A DNA stretch of 40,660 bases from a virus, in IMG/VR virus record IMGVR_UViG_3300037316_000054, positions 1-40,660 of that record; one strand, written 5' to 3'. A program made the position numbers and the translations under genes. Position 1 is the stretch's first letter, and the number at the start of each line of letters is the position of its first letter. The notes below the pieces were generated by a model. That model was not told the DNA's origin and searched no databases. It saw nothing but the letters and a program-made list of their open reading frames with translations. This document shows positions 31,422 to 37,100 of this stretch, piece by piece.

Positions 31422-31585
31422 TGTGGCGCTGTGAATATGTCGGCGAAGACCCTCTGTTGTTCGGCCGCGAAGGCTGGGCAGATGTCGGTGACAGTGATGA
31501 AACTGTCAGGGTCAAGTTCGACGGCGAGACCGAATGGGGCTTGTTTCAGCGCAGCGAGATCGACGATATCGAGCATGGCAGATAA
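31421..31585 (+). CDS. hypothetical acidic protein, 54 aa
   Basis: MWRCEYVGEDPLLFGREGWA, DSDETVRVKFDGETEWGLFQ and a final helix. SH3-like strand pattern. Coupled to the gene before (TGATG) and 2 bp before the next. Confidence 0.65.
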   Translation: MWRCEYVGEDPLLFGREGWADVGDSDETVRVKFDGETEWGLFQRSEIDDIEHGR

Positions 31586-31587
31586 TA

Positions 31588-31959
31588 ATGAACCCGTTTC
31601 GTGAAATCTACGATCTTCTCTCCGGTCGCGCCATGCGCGAACCGCAAATCGATCTCGATCGCAGCTACATTCCTTACTTCAAGGATCAAAACGAAAAGAT
31701 CAAGGCGCTGACACGCGCGTTTGTCCTGGGCGTCGAGTGCAACGGCTGCATGGCATCCGATCACGTCCTCAAGTGGATCGGACAGGTGATCGGCTTTGGG
31801 GAAATGCCGAACAACCACGGCACCTATGCAGAAATACGCATTCTGAAGAAAGATGCCAGCGGCGACATTCGCGACGAAGATATCGGTCGACTCTTCGAAG
31901 CTGTTGCCGACAGTAGTCTTCAGTTCATCGTACCTGGATTGTTCATAAGGTATTACTGA
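31588..31959 (+). CDS. hypothetical protein, 123 aa
   Basis: MNPFREIYDLLSGRAMREPQ start. FVLGVECNGCMASDHVLKWI has a C-x2-C pair; VIGFGEMPNNHGTYAEIRIL follows. Weak ribosome site, so coupled translation is likely. No family recognised. Confidence 0.66.
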   Translation: MNPFREIYDLLSGRAMREPQIDLDRSYIPYFKDQNEKIKALTRAFVLGVECNGCMASDHVLKWIGQVIGFGEMPNNHGTYAEIRILKKDASGDIRDEDIGRLFEAVADSSLQFIVPGLFIRYY

Positions 31960-31987
31960 TGTACGGCATCTTTTGGTTTTTCTTCGC

Positions 31988-32179
31988 ATGACCACCAACA
32001 AAGAACGCCTATGCCGCCGCATGCAAAGTGCGTACGACTACCAGGAAGGCTACGACCTGGATAGTTTAGAGGTTGGAATCGTGAAGTGGGCACTCCTCGA
32101 TTCGATCGAGCTTGACGAACTGAAGAAGCAACGTGACGAAGCAGCTCAAATTGAGCGTAACAAGAAAGCGATGGGATAA
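31988..32179 (+). CDS. hypothetical small protein, 63 aa
   Basis: MTTNKERLCRRMQSAYDYQE, DLDSLEVGIVKWALLDSIEL, Lys/Arg-rich helical end. No ribosome site of its own. Between the previous stop (TGATG at 31957-31961) and this ATG lies a 10-codon frame MYGIFWFFFA whose stop overlaps this start (ATGA), which may relay ribosomes. Confidence 0.6.
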   Translation: MTTNKERLCRRMQSAYDYQEGYDLDSLEVGIVKWALLDSIELDELKKQRDEAAQIERNKKAMG

Positions 32180-32180
32180 A

Positions 32181-32366
32181 GTGACACACAACGGAGTAAA
32201 AAAGGTCGCGGCAGTAGAAGCACGCGACATGGTAAAGCAGGCTGGCGAAATTCGCCTAAAGAAAGAAGAAGCCGCCAGAATGCTACAGGAGAAGACCGAG
32301 CGCATGCAGGCCAAGCGCTTCTACGAGCATGAGCTGGATCGAACGATCCGCGCAATCCGAATTTGA
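32181..32366 (+). CDS. hypothetical coiled-coil protein, 61 aa
   Basis: Starts at GTG 32181. MTHNGVKKVAAVEARDMVKQ then KKEEAARMLQEKTERMQAKR, nearly all charged helix. Overlaps the next start by 4 bp. Confidence 0.58.
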   Translation: MTHNGVKKVAAVEARDMVKQAGEIRLKKEEAARMLQEKTERMQAKRFYEHELDRTIRAIRI

Positions 32367-32566
32367 AAGACAACCTCGAAGCGATTCGGCTCAAGACTCC
32401 TGGCAAGGTGATCTGGATACTGCCGCAGGACGCGACCGCGCGCGCGATCGTCATCAGCGTCGCCACAAGGCACGGAGACGCAACTGTCGGTTTCGTCGCC
32501 GGCAGCGATCACGTCCATCCAAAGTCGTACGGAGAGCTGGCAGCTTCAATCAGAAGGCTGAAATGA
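32363..32566 (+). CDS. hypothetical protein, 67 aa
   Basis: TTG start at a TTGA overlap. KDNLEAIRLKTPGKVIWILP, ATARAIVISVATRHGDATVG: small alpha/beta fold. ATGA overlap with the HNH gene. TTG start lowers confidence. Confidence 0.55.
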   Translation: MKDNLEAIRLKTPGKVIWILPQDATARAIVISVATRHGDATVGFVAGSDHVHPKSYGELAASIRRLK

Positions 32567-32973
32567 GCGCACTGTCACGACCACACCATTATGCTACTCG
32601 AAAAGCCGAGGCTCTTGAATATCTCGGCGGAGTTTGCGTCGAATGCGGAACGACCAAGAGTTTGGAGTTTCACCACAAAGACACAAACGAGAAAGAGTTT
32701 AATGTTACCAAAATACTAGATACCAGCTCATTCGAAACACTCAAAAAAGAACTTGATAAGTGTGAGCTTCGTTGCCATAAACACCACAGACAGGTTCATA
32801 TACCTGAACCTAAGCATGGAACATACAGCTGCTATATGCGTCGCAAATGTAGATGCGAATTATGTAGAGCTGCCAATGCAAAACACTCGCGCGATTGCAG
32901 AGCAAAACAAAACGCTCGCCGAGGGACGAGCGTTTTGAGCCAAACCGGTCGAAAAGATGGAGAAGATATGTGA
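32563..32973 (+). CDS. HNH endonuclease (free-standing, homing-like)
   Basis: 136 aa. CVECGTTKSLEFHHKDTNEK and later LDKCELRCHKHHRQVH supply the two Cys pairs and the HH...N...H catalytic core; a second Cys cluster (KCRCELCRAANAKHSRDC) follows. More AT-rich than its neighbours, suggesting recent arrival. A strong hairpin terminator lies inside its last codons. It may be a mobile gene and may also nick at nearby sites. Confidence 0.82.
   Translation: MSALSRPHHYATRKAEALEYLGGVCVECGTTKSLEFHHKDTNEKEFNVTKILDTSSFETLKKELDKCELRCHKHHRQVHIPEPKHGTYSCYMRRKCRCELCRAANAKHSRDCRAKQNARRGTSVLSQTGRKDGEDM
32909..32936. terminator. bidirectional terminator AAAACGCTCG / CGAGCGTTTT
   Basis: Ten-bp perfect stem with an 8-nt loop. 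On the minus strand it is followed by GTTTTGC, making CGTTTTGTTTTG, so it best ends the minus-strand noncoding transcript. On the plus strand the tail is the TTTT of the stem, ending the plus operon. It lies within the HNH frame. Confidence 0.82.
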
Positions 32974-33342
32974 ACCGTTAGCCCTCAAACAACCAAGGAC
33001 ACTTCAGGTTAGCAGCACGGTTCCACGCGCTTTTCGCTTCCAGTTTCCTGGTTGCTTAGCTGACCCTACACCTTGCACTCGCCATCCCGCGTACGCCCGT
33101 GAGGGTAGTACATTGCTTTCGGAAAGGTCTATGCTAGTTCGTCAAATTTCTGCTCCGTAAGCTACCAAGCAACCGGTAACACTTCAGACAGTCGGCACGG
33201 AGCCACGCGGAGTTAATCTACGTTACCGCAGACCCTAGACTATCCTACTTCCAGCACTCGCCATTTCAGGAACACCATTTCTGGCTTTCATTGCTTCTGA
33301 TAAGGTCTGTGCTAATTCAAGTCCGCCGCCTCTCTGTTTCGA
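32937..33342 (-). ncRNA. tandem pair of a structured noncoding RNA (~185 nt units)
   Basis: Read on the minus strand, two units (about 33354-33170 and 33169-32980) share TAGCTT, AGCA-x-AGACCTT, GAA-GCAATG, GGCGAGTGC, AGGGTC, GCGTGG-x-x-CCGTGC and CTGAAGTGT in the same order. Helix evidence: GACCTT pairs with AGGGTC (one U-G pair on the minus RNA, which would be an A-C mismatch on the plus RNA). A second stem is CGGTAAC/GTTACCG in unit 1 and AACCAGGA/TCCTTGGTT in unit 2, a compensatory change. There is no matching ORF. A promoter precedes it and a terminator ends it. No known RNA family recognised. Confidence 0.7.
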
Positions 33343-33348
33343 TGTCCC

Positions 33349-33376
33349 AAGCTACCACACCCCAAACGCCTGTCAA
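33349..33376 (-). promoter_or_regulatory. promoter of the tandem noncoding RNA
   Basis: TTGACA (33376-33371), 16-bp spacer, TAGCTT (33354-33349). TAGCTT recurs at the start of the second unit, but without a TTGACA, so the second unit is probably made by processing of one transcript. Confidence 0.6.
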
Positions 33377-33452
33377 CAGAAAAAGCGAGAAAAAAGTGAG
33401 AAAAAAAATTAGCCAGCTAACTCAACACGATAGCGTAGGCAGGCTGGCGCAG

Positions 33453-33596
33453 ATGCAGCAGGACGGCAGGACCGGCGACCTGATTTTTGGTGTCAGCGTC
33501 ACCACTTTCTGCATCGCCGGCTATGTTGCCATGTACCTGTTTTTCGCCCATATGACGCATATCGCAGCGATGGGAGTCTCGCATGCCGGACTATGA
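33453..33596 (+). CDS. small membrane protein, 47 aa (longer form possible)
   Basis: MQQDGRTGDLIFGVSVTTFC, then IAGYVAMYLFFAHMTHIAAM: one membrane helix. Start chosen at ATG 33453 (AGGC upstream). The frame is open from ATG 33342, which would add a Lys-rich cytoplasmic part but overlap the ncRNA promoter. Confidence 0.5.
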   Translation: MQQDGRTGDLIFGVSVTTFCIAGYVAMYLFFAHMTHIAAMGVSHAGL

Positions 33597-33810
33597 CGAA
33601 GACCTAAGATCGGGGCTCGCTCCTACTTTATCTGCATGGCGTGATGCGTCTGTCGTCGGCTCGAATTTCGAGCAACAGATAGAGCTGAGCACCGGTAGAT
33701 GGCGCCACCGCCCGCGCATGACGTTTGCCATGCCTGGATGGGAACCGTTCCATGAATCAATCCACCAGCACCCCGACGACGGTTGGCGTTATGGACCAGC
33801 ACCAAAGTGA
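33583..33810 (+). CDS. hypothetical protein, 75 aa
   Basis: MPDYDEDLRSGLAPTLSAWR start with GGGAG 9 bp upstream, overlapping the membrane gene. Trp/Pro-rich end (MPGWEPFHESIHQHPDDGWR). No family recognised. Confidence 0.62.
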   Translation: MPDYDEDLRSGLAPTLSAWRDASVVGSNFEQQIELSTGRWRHRPRMTFAMPGWEPFHESIHQHPDDGWRYGPAPK

Positions 33811-34000
33811 CGACGAGCTTGTCGAGCTGTTAGCTCGTACAATCTCGCCGTACGGCTGGCGTGACGAATGGTGGAGCACGCCACCGCGCGCCGGGCAGTA
33901 TCCACGCAATCAGTTGCATGTAAAAGAAAATGCTCGCGCTTGCGCTCGGGACGTTATCAAGGTACTATCGGAGCGCGGCATTCTGCCGCTGAAAAGGTAA
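33752..34000 (+). CDS. hypothetical protein, 82 aa
   Basis: Start at ATG 33752 (GGGAAC upstream) or 33791. MDQHQSDDELVELLARTISP, EWWSTPPRAGQYPRNQLHVK, ACARDVIKVLSERGILPLKR. The D-x-x-VELLAR...A...VIKVLSERG pattern is seen in small phage proteins carried near early genes. Role unknown. Confidence 0.65.
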   Translation: MNQSTSTPTTVGVMDQHQSDDELVELLARTISPYGWRDEWWSTPPRAGQYPRNQLHVKENARACARDVIKVLSERGILPLKR

Positions 34001-34006
34001 GCCAAA

Positions 34007-34210
34007 ATGAGCAAGGAATGGAATGGTCACGCCGTGACCGACGTTCGTCCGGCAGTGAAGGGCGACTCTGGCTTCGATCCCAACAAGAAGCAAGTCGTCG
34101 TTGTCCTGCCCAACGGCGCGAACAAGACCGTCCTGGAGTCCGAGGTCACGGACAAGGTTGACGATAAGCCAGCAGCCGCTGGCAAGGAGGGTGCAGCCAA
34201 AACGATGTAG
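34007..34210 (+). CDS. hypothetical small protein, 67 aa
   Basis: MSKEWNGHAVTDVRPAVKGD with AAAAGGTAAG upstream. KKQVVVVLPNGANKTVLESE strand pair, then Ala/Lys-rich tail. Last gene before the terminator and tRNA array. Confidence 0.65.
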   Translation: MSKEWNGHAVTDVRPAVKGDSGFDPNKKQVVVVLPNGANKTVLESEVTDKVDDKPAAAGKEGAAKTM

Positions 34211-34218
34211 TCTAACAT

Positions 34219-34258
34219 ACAAACGCCCGCCCTATGAGATTGGCGGGCGGGCGTTTGT
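34219..34258. terminator. long hairpin terminator between plus operon and tRNA array
   Basis: ACAAACGCCCGCC / GGCGGGCGTTTGT, 13-bp stem with a 14-nt loop, 9 bp after the last plus gene. It should stop both the plus operon and the leftward tRNA transcript. Confidence 0.8.
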
Positions 34259-34306
34259 ATAGCTGAGGTACGGAGCTAATCCGGTTTGCAACTCTCAACT
34301 ATAAAA

Positions 34307-34382
34307 TGGCGGGAGAGGCAGGACTCGAACCTGCGAATTACGATTTTGGAGATCGTTGCTGTAGCCGCTGAGCCACACTCCC
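34307..34382 (-). tRNA. tRNA-Trp(CCA)
   Basis: Anticodon arm ACGAT-CTCCAAA-ATCGT, T arm GCAGG-TTCGAGT-CCTGC, CCA encoded. Acceptor GGGAGTG/CTCTCCC has one T-T mismatch at pair 6-67. Confidence 0.9.
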
Positions 34383-34411
34383 AAAGTGTTGATTGTCCAG
34401 ATTTCAGTAAA

Positions 34412-34487
34412 TGGTACCGCCTGTAGGTATCGAACCTAGCTATTCCGGGGCCACAACCCGACGTGTATCCATAAACACTTAGGCGGC
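34412..34487 (-). tRNA. tRNA-His(GTG)
   Basis: Acceptor GCCGCCT/AGGCGGT, anticodon loop TTGTGGC, T loop TTCGATA, CCA encoded. Confidence 0.9.
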
Positions 34488-34493
34488 ATGAAT

Positions 34494-34571
34494 TGGTCGC
34501 GGAAGGTAGGATCGAACTACCGGCTGACGGTGCTTATGAGACACCCGCTCTACCGACTGAGCTATTCCGCG
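34494..34571 (-). tRNA. tRNA-Met(CAT)
   Basis: Acceptor CGCGGAA/TTCCGCG, anticodon loop CTCATAA, CCA encoded. C1-G72 is paired and the anticodon stem lacks three G-C pairs, so it looks like an elongator Met or possibly Ile(CAT) rather than initiator. Confidence 0.85.
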
Positions 34572-34577
34572 TTAAAG

Positions 34578-34649
34578 TGGTAGCGGTCCTCAGTTTCGAT
34601 CTGAGCACGAAAAGCTTCAAAGGCTTTTCTACCAGCCATGGCGACCGCA
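34578..34649 (-). tRNA. tRNA-Gln(TTG)
   Basis: Anticodon arm AAAGC-CTTTGAA-GCTTT, T arm CTCAG-ATCGAAA-CTGAG, CCA encoded. Short (72 nt), with a weak D arm and an unpaired first base. Confidence 0.8.
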
Positions 34650-34807
34650 TTATTCGTTTGCATTCGACGCCGGCTTCCGCTAGCGTCCTGTTGTCAGTCG
34701 CCACCGCGTGACCCGTCGCCCACGGTGCTAGGCTCTGCCATTGCCTAGCTTCGTCCTCGCGAGCACTGACATGGGAGAAGTGACAGCCAGCGAAGTTCGC
34801 TGGCTGT
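34650..34807 (+). terminator. spacer with a plus-strand terminator (34783-34807) and inner hairpin
   Basis: ACAGCCAGCG-AAGTT-CGCTGGCTGT followed by TGCTTTTT reads as a terminator on the plus strand, opposite to the tRNAs. Upstream is a second hairpin GCTAGGC/GCCTAGC (34727-34749). No convincing ORF in 34650-34782. Could be a small plus-strand RNA. Confidence 0.55.
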
Positions 34808-34814
34808 TGCTTTT

Positions 34815-34888
34815 TGGAGCTGTGTACGGGTATCGATCCCGTCTTTCCAGAGTGAGAGTCTAGTGTCCTTCCAATAGACGAACACAGC
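34815..34888 (-). tRNA. tRNA-Glu(CTC)
   Basis: Acceptor GCTGTGT/ACACAGC, anticodon loop CTCTCAC, T arm ACGGG-ATCGATA-CCCGT, CCA encoded. Sister of the Glu(TTC) gene at 36890. Confidence 0.9.
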
Positions 34889-34961
34889 GATAGTATGCCA
34901 GGGAACAATCGACAGGGCTTCATTTGGCCGAAGTACCCCTAGTCTTCACCACTGGCAGTAT

Positions 34962-35036
34962 TGGAGCGGGATGTGAGACTCGAACTCACTTAGAATGCCT
35001 TGGAAGGGCATCGATCAACCTATGACCCAATCCCGC
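34962..35036 (-). tRNA. tRNA-Gly(TCC)
   Basis: Acceptor GCGGGAT/ATCCCGC, anticodon arm ATGCC-CTTCCAA-GGCAT, T loop TTCGAGT, CCA encoded. Confidence 0.92.
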
Positions 35037-35072
35037 ACAAAACAAAGGAGAGCCCTTTGTATTGTGTATATT

Positions 35073-35162
35073 TGGCGGATGGTGTGAGATTTGAACTCAC
35101 GGAAGGCTTTCACCTTCGCCACCTTAGCAGGGTGGTACCTTAAACCACTCGGTCAACCATCC
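35073..35162 (-). tRNA. tRNA-Ser(GCT)
   Basis: Class II with variable arm (AAGGTGAAAGCCTT), anticodon arm CCACC-CTGCTAA-GGTGG, acceptor GGATGGT/ACCATCC, CCA encoded. Confidence 0.92.
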
Positions 35163-35165
35163 AAT

Positions 35166-35241
35166 TGGTGATCTCGGCGCGATTCGAACGCGCGTCTACC
35201 TGCTTAGGAGGCAGGCGATCTATCCTTTGATCTACGAGACC
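35166..35241 (-). tRNA. tRNA-Arg(CCT)
   Basis: Anticodon arm CCTGC-CTCCTAA-GCAGG, T arm GCGCG-TTCGAAT-CGCGC, CCA encoded. Its first 10 nt overlap the end of the 59-aa ORF. Confidence 0.92.
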
Positions 35242-35411
35242 TTGAGCTTTTCGACAGGAATCTCGCTGATGAACTTGATCAGTTCTTCCTCTGCTTGTTC
35301 GAGCGAGTATTCCTTACTCTGCTTGAACAGTGTAGCCGGAAGGATTGCTGCATCACGGCGCTCACCTGCCTCTTTGATGTAGCGAACGAAAGAAAGAAAG
35401 TGCGGGTTCAT
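35232..35411 (-). CDS. small protein within the tRNA array, 59 aa
   Basis: ATG at 35411 with GGAG 6 bp upstream. MNPHFLSFVRYIKEAGERRD, LFKQSKEYSLEQAEEELIKF; resembles a short winged-helix-like or helical fold. Its TAG stop is formed by tRNA-Arg(CCT) nucleotides (CGTAG), so gene and tRNA overlap. No family recognised. Confidence 0.6.
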   Translation of the reverse strand: MNPHFLSFVRYIKEAGERRDAAILPATLFKQSKEYSLEQAEEELIKFISEIPVEKLKVS

Positions 35412-35431
35412 TTCAAACTCCATAGTAGTAG

Positions 35432-35507
35432 TGGTGATCCCGGCTGGATTCAAACCAGCGACACATAGGGTAGAAGCCTATTGCTCTGTTCGCTGAGCTA
35501 CGGGACC
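35432..35507 (-). tRNA. tRNA-Arg(TCT)
   Basis: Acceptor GGTCCCG/CGGGATC, anticodon arm ATAGG-CTTCTAC-CCTAT, T arm GCTGG-TTTGAAT-CCAGC, CCA encoded. Confidence 0.92.
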
Positions 35508-35518
35508 GTGAAAGAAGC

Positions 35519-35550
35519 GAGGACGCTCTAACCAACTGAGCTACACACAG
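35519..35550 (-). tRNA. tRNA 5' half (acceptor, D arm, 5' anticodon stem)
   Basis: CTGTGTG-TA-GCTC-AGTTGGTTA-GAGC-G-TCCTC, then unrelated spacer to the next tRNA. The acceptor and anticodon strands match the 3' half at 35587-35621, which lies upstream on this strand, so the halves are in permuted order. Confidence 0.7.
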
Positions 35551-35586
35551 TTCATATCACGTGGTCGACGACACGCGGTTCTGTTA

Positions 35587-35621
35587 ACTATGTGACTGGA
35601 TTCGAACCAGCGACCTTCCTC
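35587..35621 (-). tRNA. tRNA 3' half (3' anticodon stem, variable loop, T arm, acceptor)
   Basis: GAGGA-AGGTC-GCTGG-TTCGAAT-CCAGT-CACATAG-T, no CCA. GAGGA pairs perfectly with TCCTC, and CACATAG with CTGTGTG (one G-U), of the half at 35519-35550. A 7-bp hairpin ACATCGC/GCGATGT lies close to its broken end. Confidence 0.7.
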
Positions 35622-35762
35622 TACCTGTTTGACATCGCTTACGCGATGTGTTTAACTGTCATTGTTCCTAGTCCGAAATCCTTCCTGGCAGAGGATTCGC
35701 CTACAGTTGCCTCACCCCGATCTTCAGCTGACGGGTGCCACCGGGAAAGTACGACTTCGAAC

Positions 35763-35800
35763 AAGGCGCTCCGAAAGCAACCGCTCGGGGCGCCTTTTTA
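35763..35800 (+). terminator. plus-strand terminator in the tRNA array
   Basis: AAGGCGCTCCGA / TCGGGGCGCCTT with a 10-nt loop and TTTTTATTT following on the plus strand. The one non-Watson-Crick pair is U-G on plus RNA but A-C on minus RNA, so plus is favoured. The spacer 35630-35762 has no convincing gene. Confidence 0.6.
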
Positions 35801-35809
35801 TTTGGATAG

Positions 35810-35883
35810 TGGAGGCGTGAGCCGGTAACGATCCGACCTAAGTAGAGTTGCAGTCTACTGCATATCCTATCTGCCATCACGCC
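35810..35883 (-). tRNA. tRNA-Cys(GCA)
   Basis: Acceptor GGCGTGA/TCACGCC, anticodon arm GTAGA-CTGCAAC-TCTAC, T arm GTCGG-ATCGTTA-CCGGC, CCA encoded. Confidence 0.92.
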
Positions 35884-35893
35884 GAAGAAAAGT

Positions 35894-35915
35894 GCGCCGG
35901 GGGACTACCCGGCGC
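35894..35915 (-). terminator. terminator or attenuator before tRNA-Cys
   Basis: GCGCCGGG / CCCGGCGC 8-bp G-C stem; on the minus strand followed by ACTTTTCTTC. It lies downstream of both the secreted-protein gene and a promoter at 35940-35968, so it may attenuate tRNA transcription. Confidence 0.6.
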
Positions 35916-35939
35916 CAAGTAAACTCTTAGGGACTGACA

Positions 35940-35968
35940 GGCTTAGCACAGCTGTGCTGGCATGTCAA
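35940..35968 (-). promoter_or_regulatory. promoter with palindromic operator in its spacer
   Basis: TTGACA (35968-35963), 17 bp, TAAGCC (35945-35940). The spacer contains the perfect palindrome AGCACAGCTGTGCT (35945-35958), a likely operator. Drives tRNA-Cys and the genes to its left. Confidence 0.6.
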
Positions 35969-36214
35969 TCAGTTTGACGGCTTCGGCGGCGGCACCGGCG
36001 GTATGCAGGTGGCTTTCGTCAGCACGTCAGTACGCTTGGCTTCGATTGCAGCCGTGTCCTTCTCGAACTTGGCCTTCAGATCGGCGAGCGCGCTGTCCGA
36101 CTTGGCATTGATGCCGGCTTTGATAGCCGCCGTGCATTCGGTCGGCGCGGCTGTCGCTGCCATGACAGGCATCGAAACACAGCACAGTAAAGCGATTGCA
36201 AATAGGCGCGTCAT
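35969..36214 (-). CDS. small secreted protein, 81 aa
   Basis: Signal peptide MTRLFAIALLCCVSMPVMAA (cleavage near residue 20), then a short Cys-helix-Cys domain (TECTAAIKAGINAKSDSALA, ...TKATCIPP) and Pro-rich end. GGAGAATGAGAG precedes the ATG. Sits within the tRNA array. A periplasmic or exported protein of unknown role. Confidence 0.75.
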   Translation of the reverse strand: MTRLFAIALLCCVSMPVMAATAAPTECTAAIKAGINAKSDSALADLKAKFEKDTAAIEAKRTDVLTKATCIPPVPPPKPSN

Positions 36215-36251
36215 CTCTCATTCTCCATGGTTAGAGACGAGCGCACTTTAT

Positions 36252-36324
36252 TGGATGCCCGGCAGAGAGTCAAACTCTGGTCTCGACGTTCAGAGCGTCG
36301 TGTCCTATCGTTGAACGAACGGGC
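36252..36324 (-). tRNA. tRNA-Gln(CTG)
   Basis: Anticodon arm CGACG-CTCTGAA-CGTCG, T arm CAGAG-TTTGACT-CTCTG, CCA encoded; acceptor GCCCG pairs, last two pairs weak. Confidence 0.85.
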
Positions 36325-36340
36325 GTTAACAACCTAGAAT

Positions 36341-36417
36341 TGGTCTGAGTGGCTGGATTCGAACCAGCGATCTCCTCCTTCCAAGGGAGGCAGAATACCA
36401 GACTTTCCCACACTCAG
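36341..36417 (-). tRNA. tRNA-Pro(TGG)
   Basis: Acceptor CTGAGTG/CACTCAG, anticodon arm CCTCC-CTTGGAA-GGAGG, T arm GCTGG-TTCGAAT-CCAGC, CCA encoded. Confidence 0.92.
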
Positions 36418-36420
36418 TTA

Positions 36421-36495
36421 AGTATCGAAGCTGGACCACACGCTACCCACCAGGATTTTCACCTGCCTAAGCCTTGTCCGTCCGCCGTCGATACT
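36421..36495 (-). other. tRNA-sized element closed by an 8-bp stem
   Basis: Exactly 75 nt from AGTATCGA to TCGATACT, in a slot between two tRNAs. Inner hairpin CAGG-TGAAAAT-CCTG sits where an anticodon arm would be, but position 33 is not U and no normal T loop is seen. Degenerate tRNA or tRNA mimic. Confidence 0.5.
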
Positions 36496-36499
36496 GAAT

Positions 36500-36576
36500 T
36501 GGTACTCCCGGCGCGACTCGAACGCGCGTCCTTCACCTTCGCAGGGTGACGATCTAATCCACTGAGCTACGGGAGT
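36500..36576 (-). tRNA. tRNA-Arg(GCG)
   Basis: Acceptor ACTCCCG/CGGGAGT, anticodon arm TCACC-CTGCGAA-GGTGA, T arm GCGCG-TTCGAGT-CGCGC, CCA encoded. GCG is an unusual Arg anticodon in bacteria, where ACG (deaminated to ICG) is the rule. Confidence 0.92.
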
Positions 36577-36761
36577 GTACTGTACGTTTCTTTTTTAGCG
36601 AAGTGACGAATCGACAAGCGATCTTTTGCAGCCTCAATTTCCTGTCTGATGCGTTCGGGTTTACCGACCTTCGCGCGCGAGCGACGCTCGGCTATCAGGC
36701 GATCTGCTTCCTCATTCGTGATCATCGGCGGACCAACAAGCTTCAGAAGCTGACGACGCAT
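36567..36761 (-). CDS. small protein within the tRNA array, 64 aa
   Basis: MRRQLLKLVGPPMITNEEAD, RLIAERRSRAKVGKPERIRQ, a charged helix. Directly follows the membrane mini-gene (TAA then ATG). Its TAG stop is inside the first 10 nt of tRNA-Arg(GCG). Unknown function. Confidence 0.58.
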   Translation of the reverse strand: MRRQLLKLVGPPMITNEEADRLIAERRSRAKVGKPERIRQEIEAAKDRLSIRHFAKKETYSTLP

Positions 36762-36866
36762 TTACCAATGCCCTTTGAAGTACCAAATGATGTAGCCGAA
36801 CGTTCCGACGACGCCAATCACGGCGCCGACAACGAAGGTTAGTAAATAAGGAAGCCAAGCGGGCAT
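36762..36866 (-). CDS. 34-aa single-helix membrane protein
   Basis: MPAWLPYLLTFVVGAVIGVV then GTFGYIIWYFKGHW. One long membrane helix. Stop is immediately followed by the ATG of the 64-aa gene. Confidence 0.6.
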   Translation of the reverse strand: MPAWLPYLLTFVVGAVIGVVGTFGYIIWYFKGHW

Positions 36867-36889
36867 GTGAATTCCAATCGAATTATTAT

Positions 36890-36964
36890 TGGAGCTGTGT
36901 ACGGGTATCGATCCCGTTTTGGCACCTTGAAAGGGTGTGGTCCTAGCCAGTAGACGAACACAGC
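36890..36964 (-). tRNA. tRNA-Glu(TTC)
   Basis: Same acceptor and T arm as Glu(CTC) at 34815; anticodon loop CTTTCAA. CCA encoded. Confidence 0.92.
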
Positions 36965-36974
36965 AGAGTTGTTG

Positions 36975-37034
36975 TTAGCCGATGCCACCGATAAGAATGA
37001 TGATAACGACAACAAGCAAAATGGTCCAAAGCAT
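36975..37034 (-). CDS. 19-aa hydrophobic peptide
   Basis: MLWTILLVVVIIILIGGIG, entirely a membrane helix, with AAAAGGAA 7 bp before the ATG. Like the start of DUF3309-type mini-proteins. Its tiny size leaves doubt. Confidence 0.45.
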   Translation of the reverse strand: MLWTILLVVVIIILIGGIG

Positions 37035-37100
37035 GTGCGTATTCCTTTTCTTTTTTTGTTGTTAGTTATACGCAGTCTGCACAGTGCGTATAAGTGACTC

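Noticed and set aside
32974-33355. CRISPR array
   Set aside because: The two units are ~185 nt and diverged, without short identical repeats and unique spacers.
32563-33376. HNH gene plus adjacent RNA as an IscB/omega-RNA (HEARO) or Cas9-like system
   Set aside because: The HNH protein is only 136 aa, lacks RuvC and bridge-helix parts, and the RNA is on the opposite strand and duplicated; nothing supports RNA guidance.
34534-34923. Minus ORF of 129 aa across two tRNAs
   Set aside because: It reads through tRNA-Glu(CTC) and tRNA-Gln sequences and has no start signal; chance frame.
35587-35621. attP/attL site made of a tRNA 3' half
   Set aside because: A tRNA 3' half is typical of attachment sites, but no integrase is in view and the matching 5' half is retained nearby, which fits rearrangement or permutation better.
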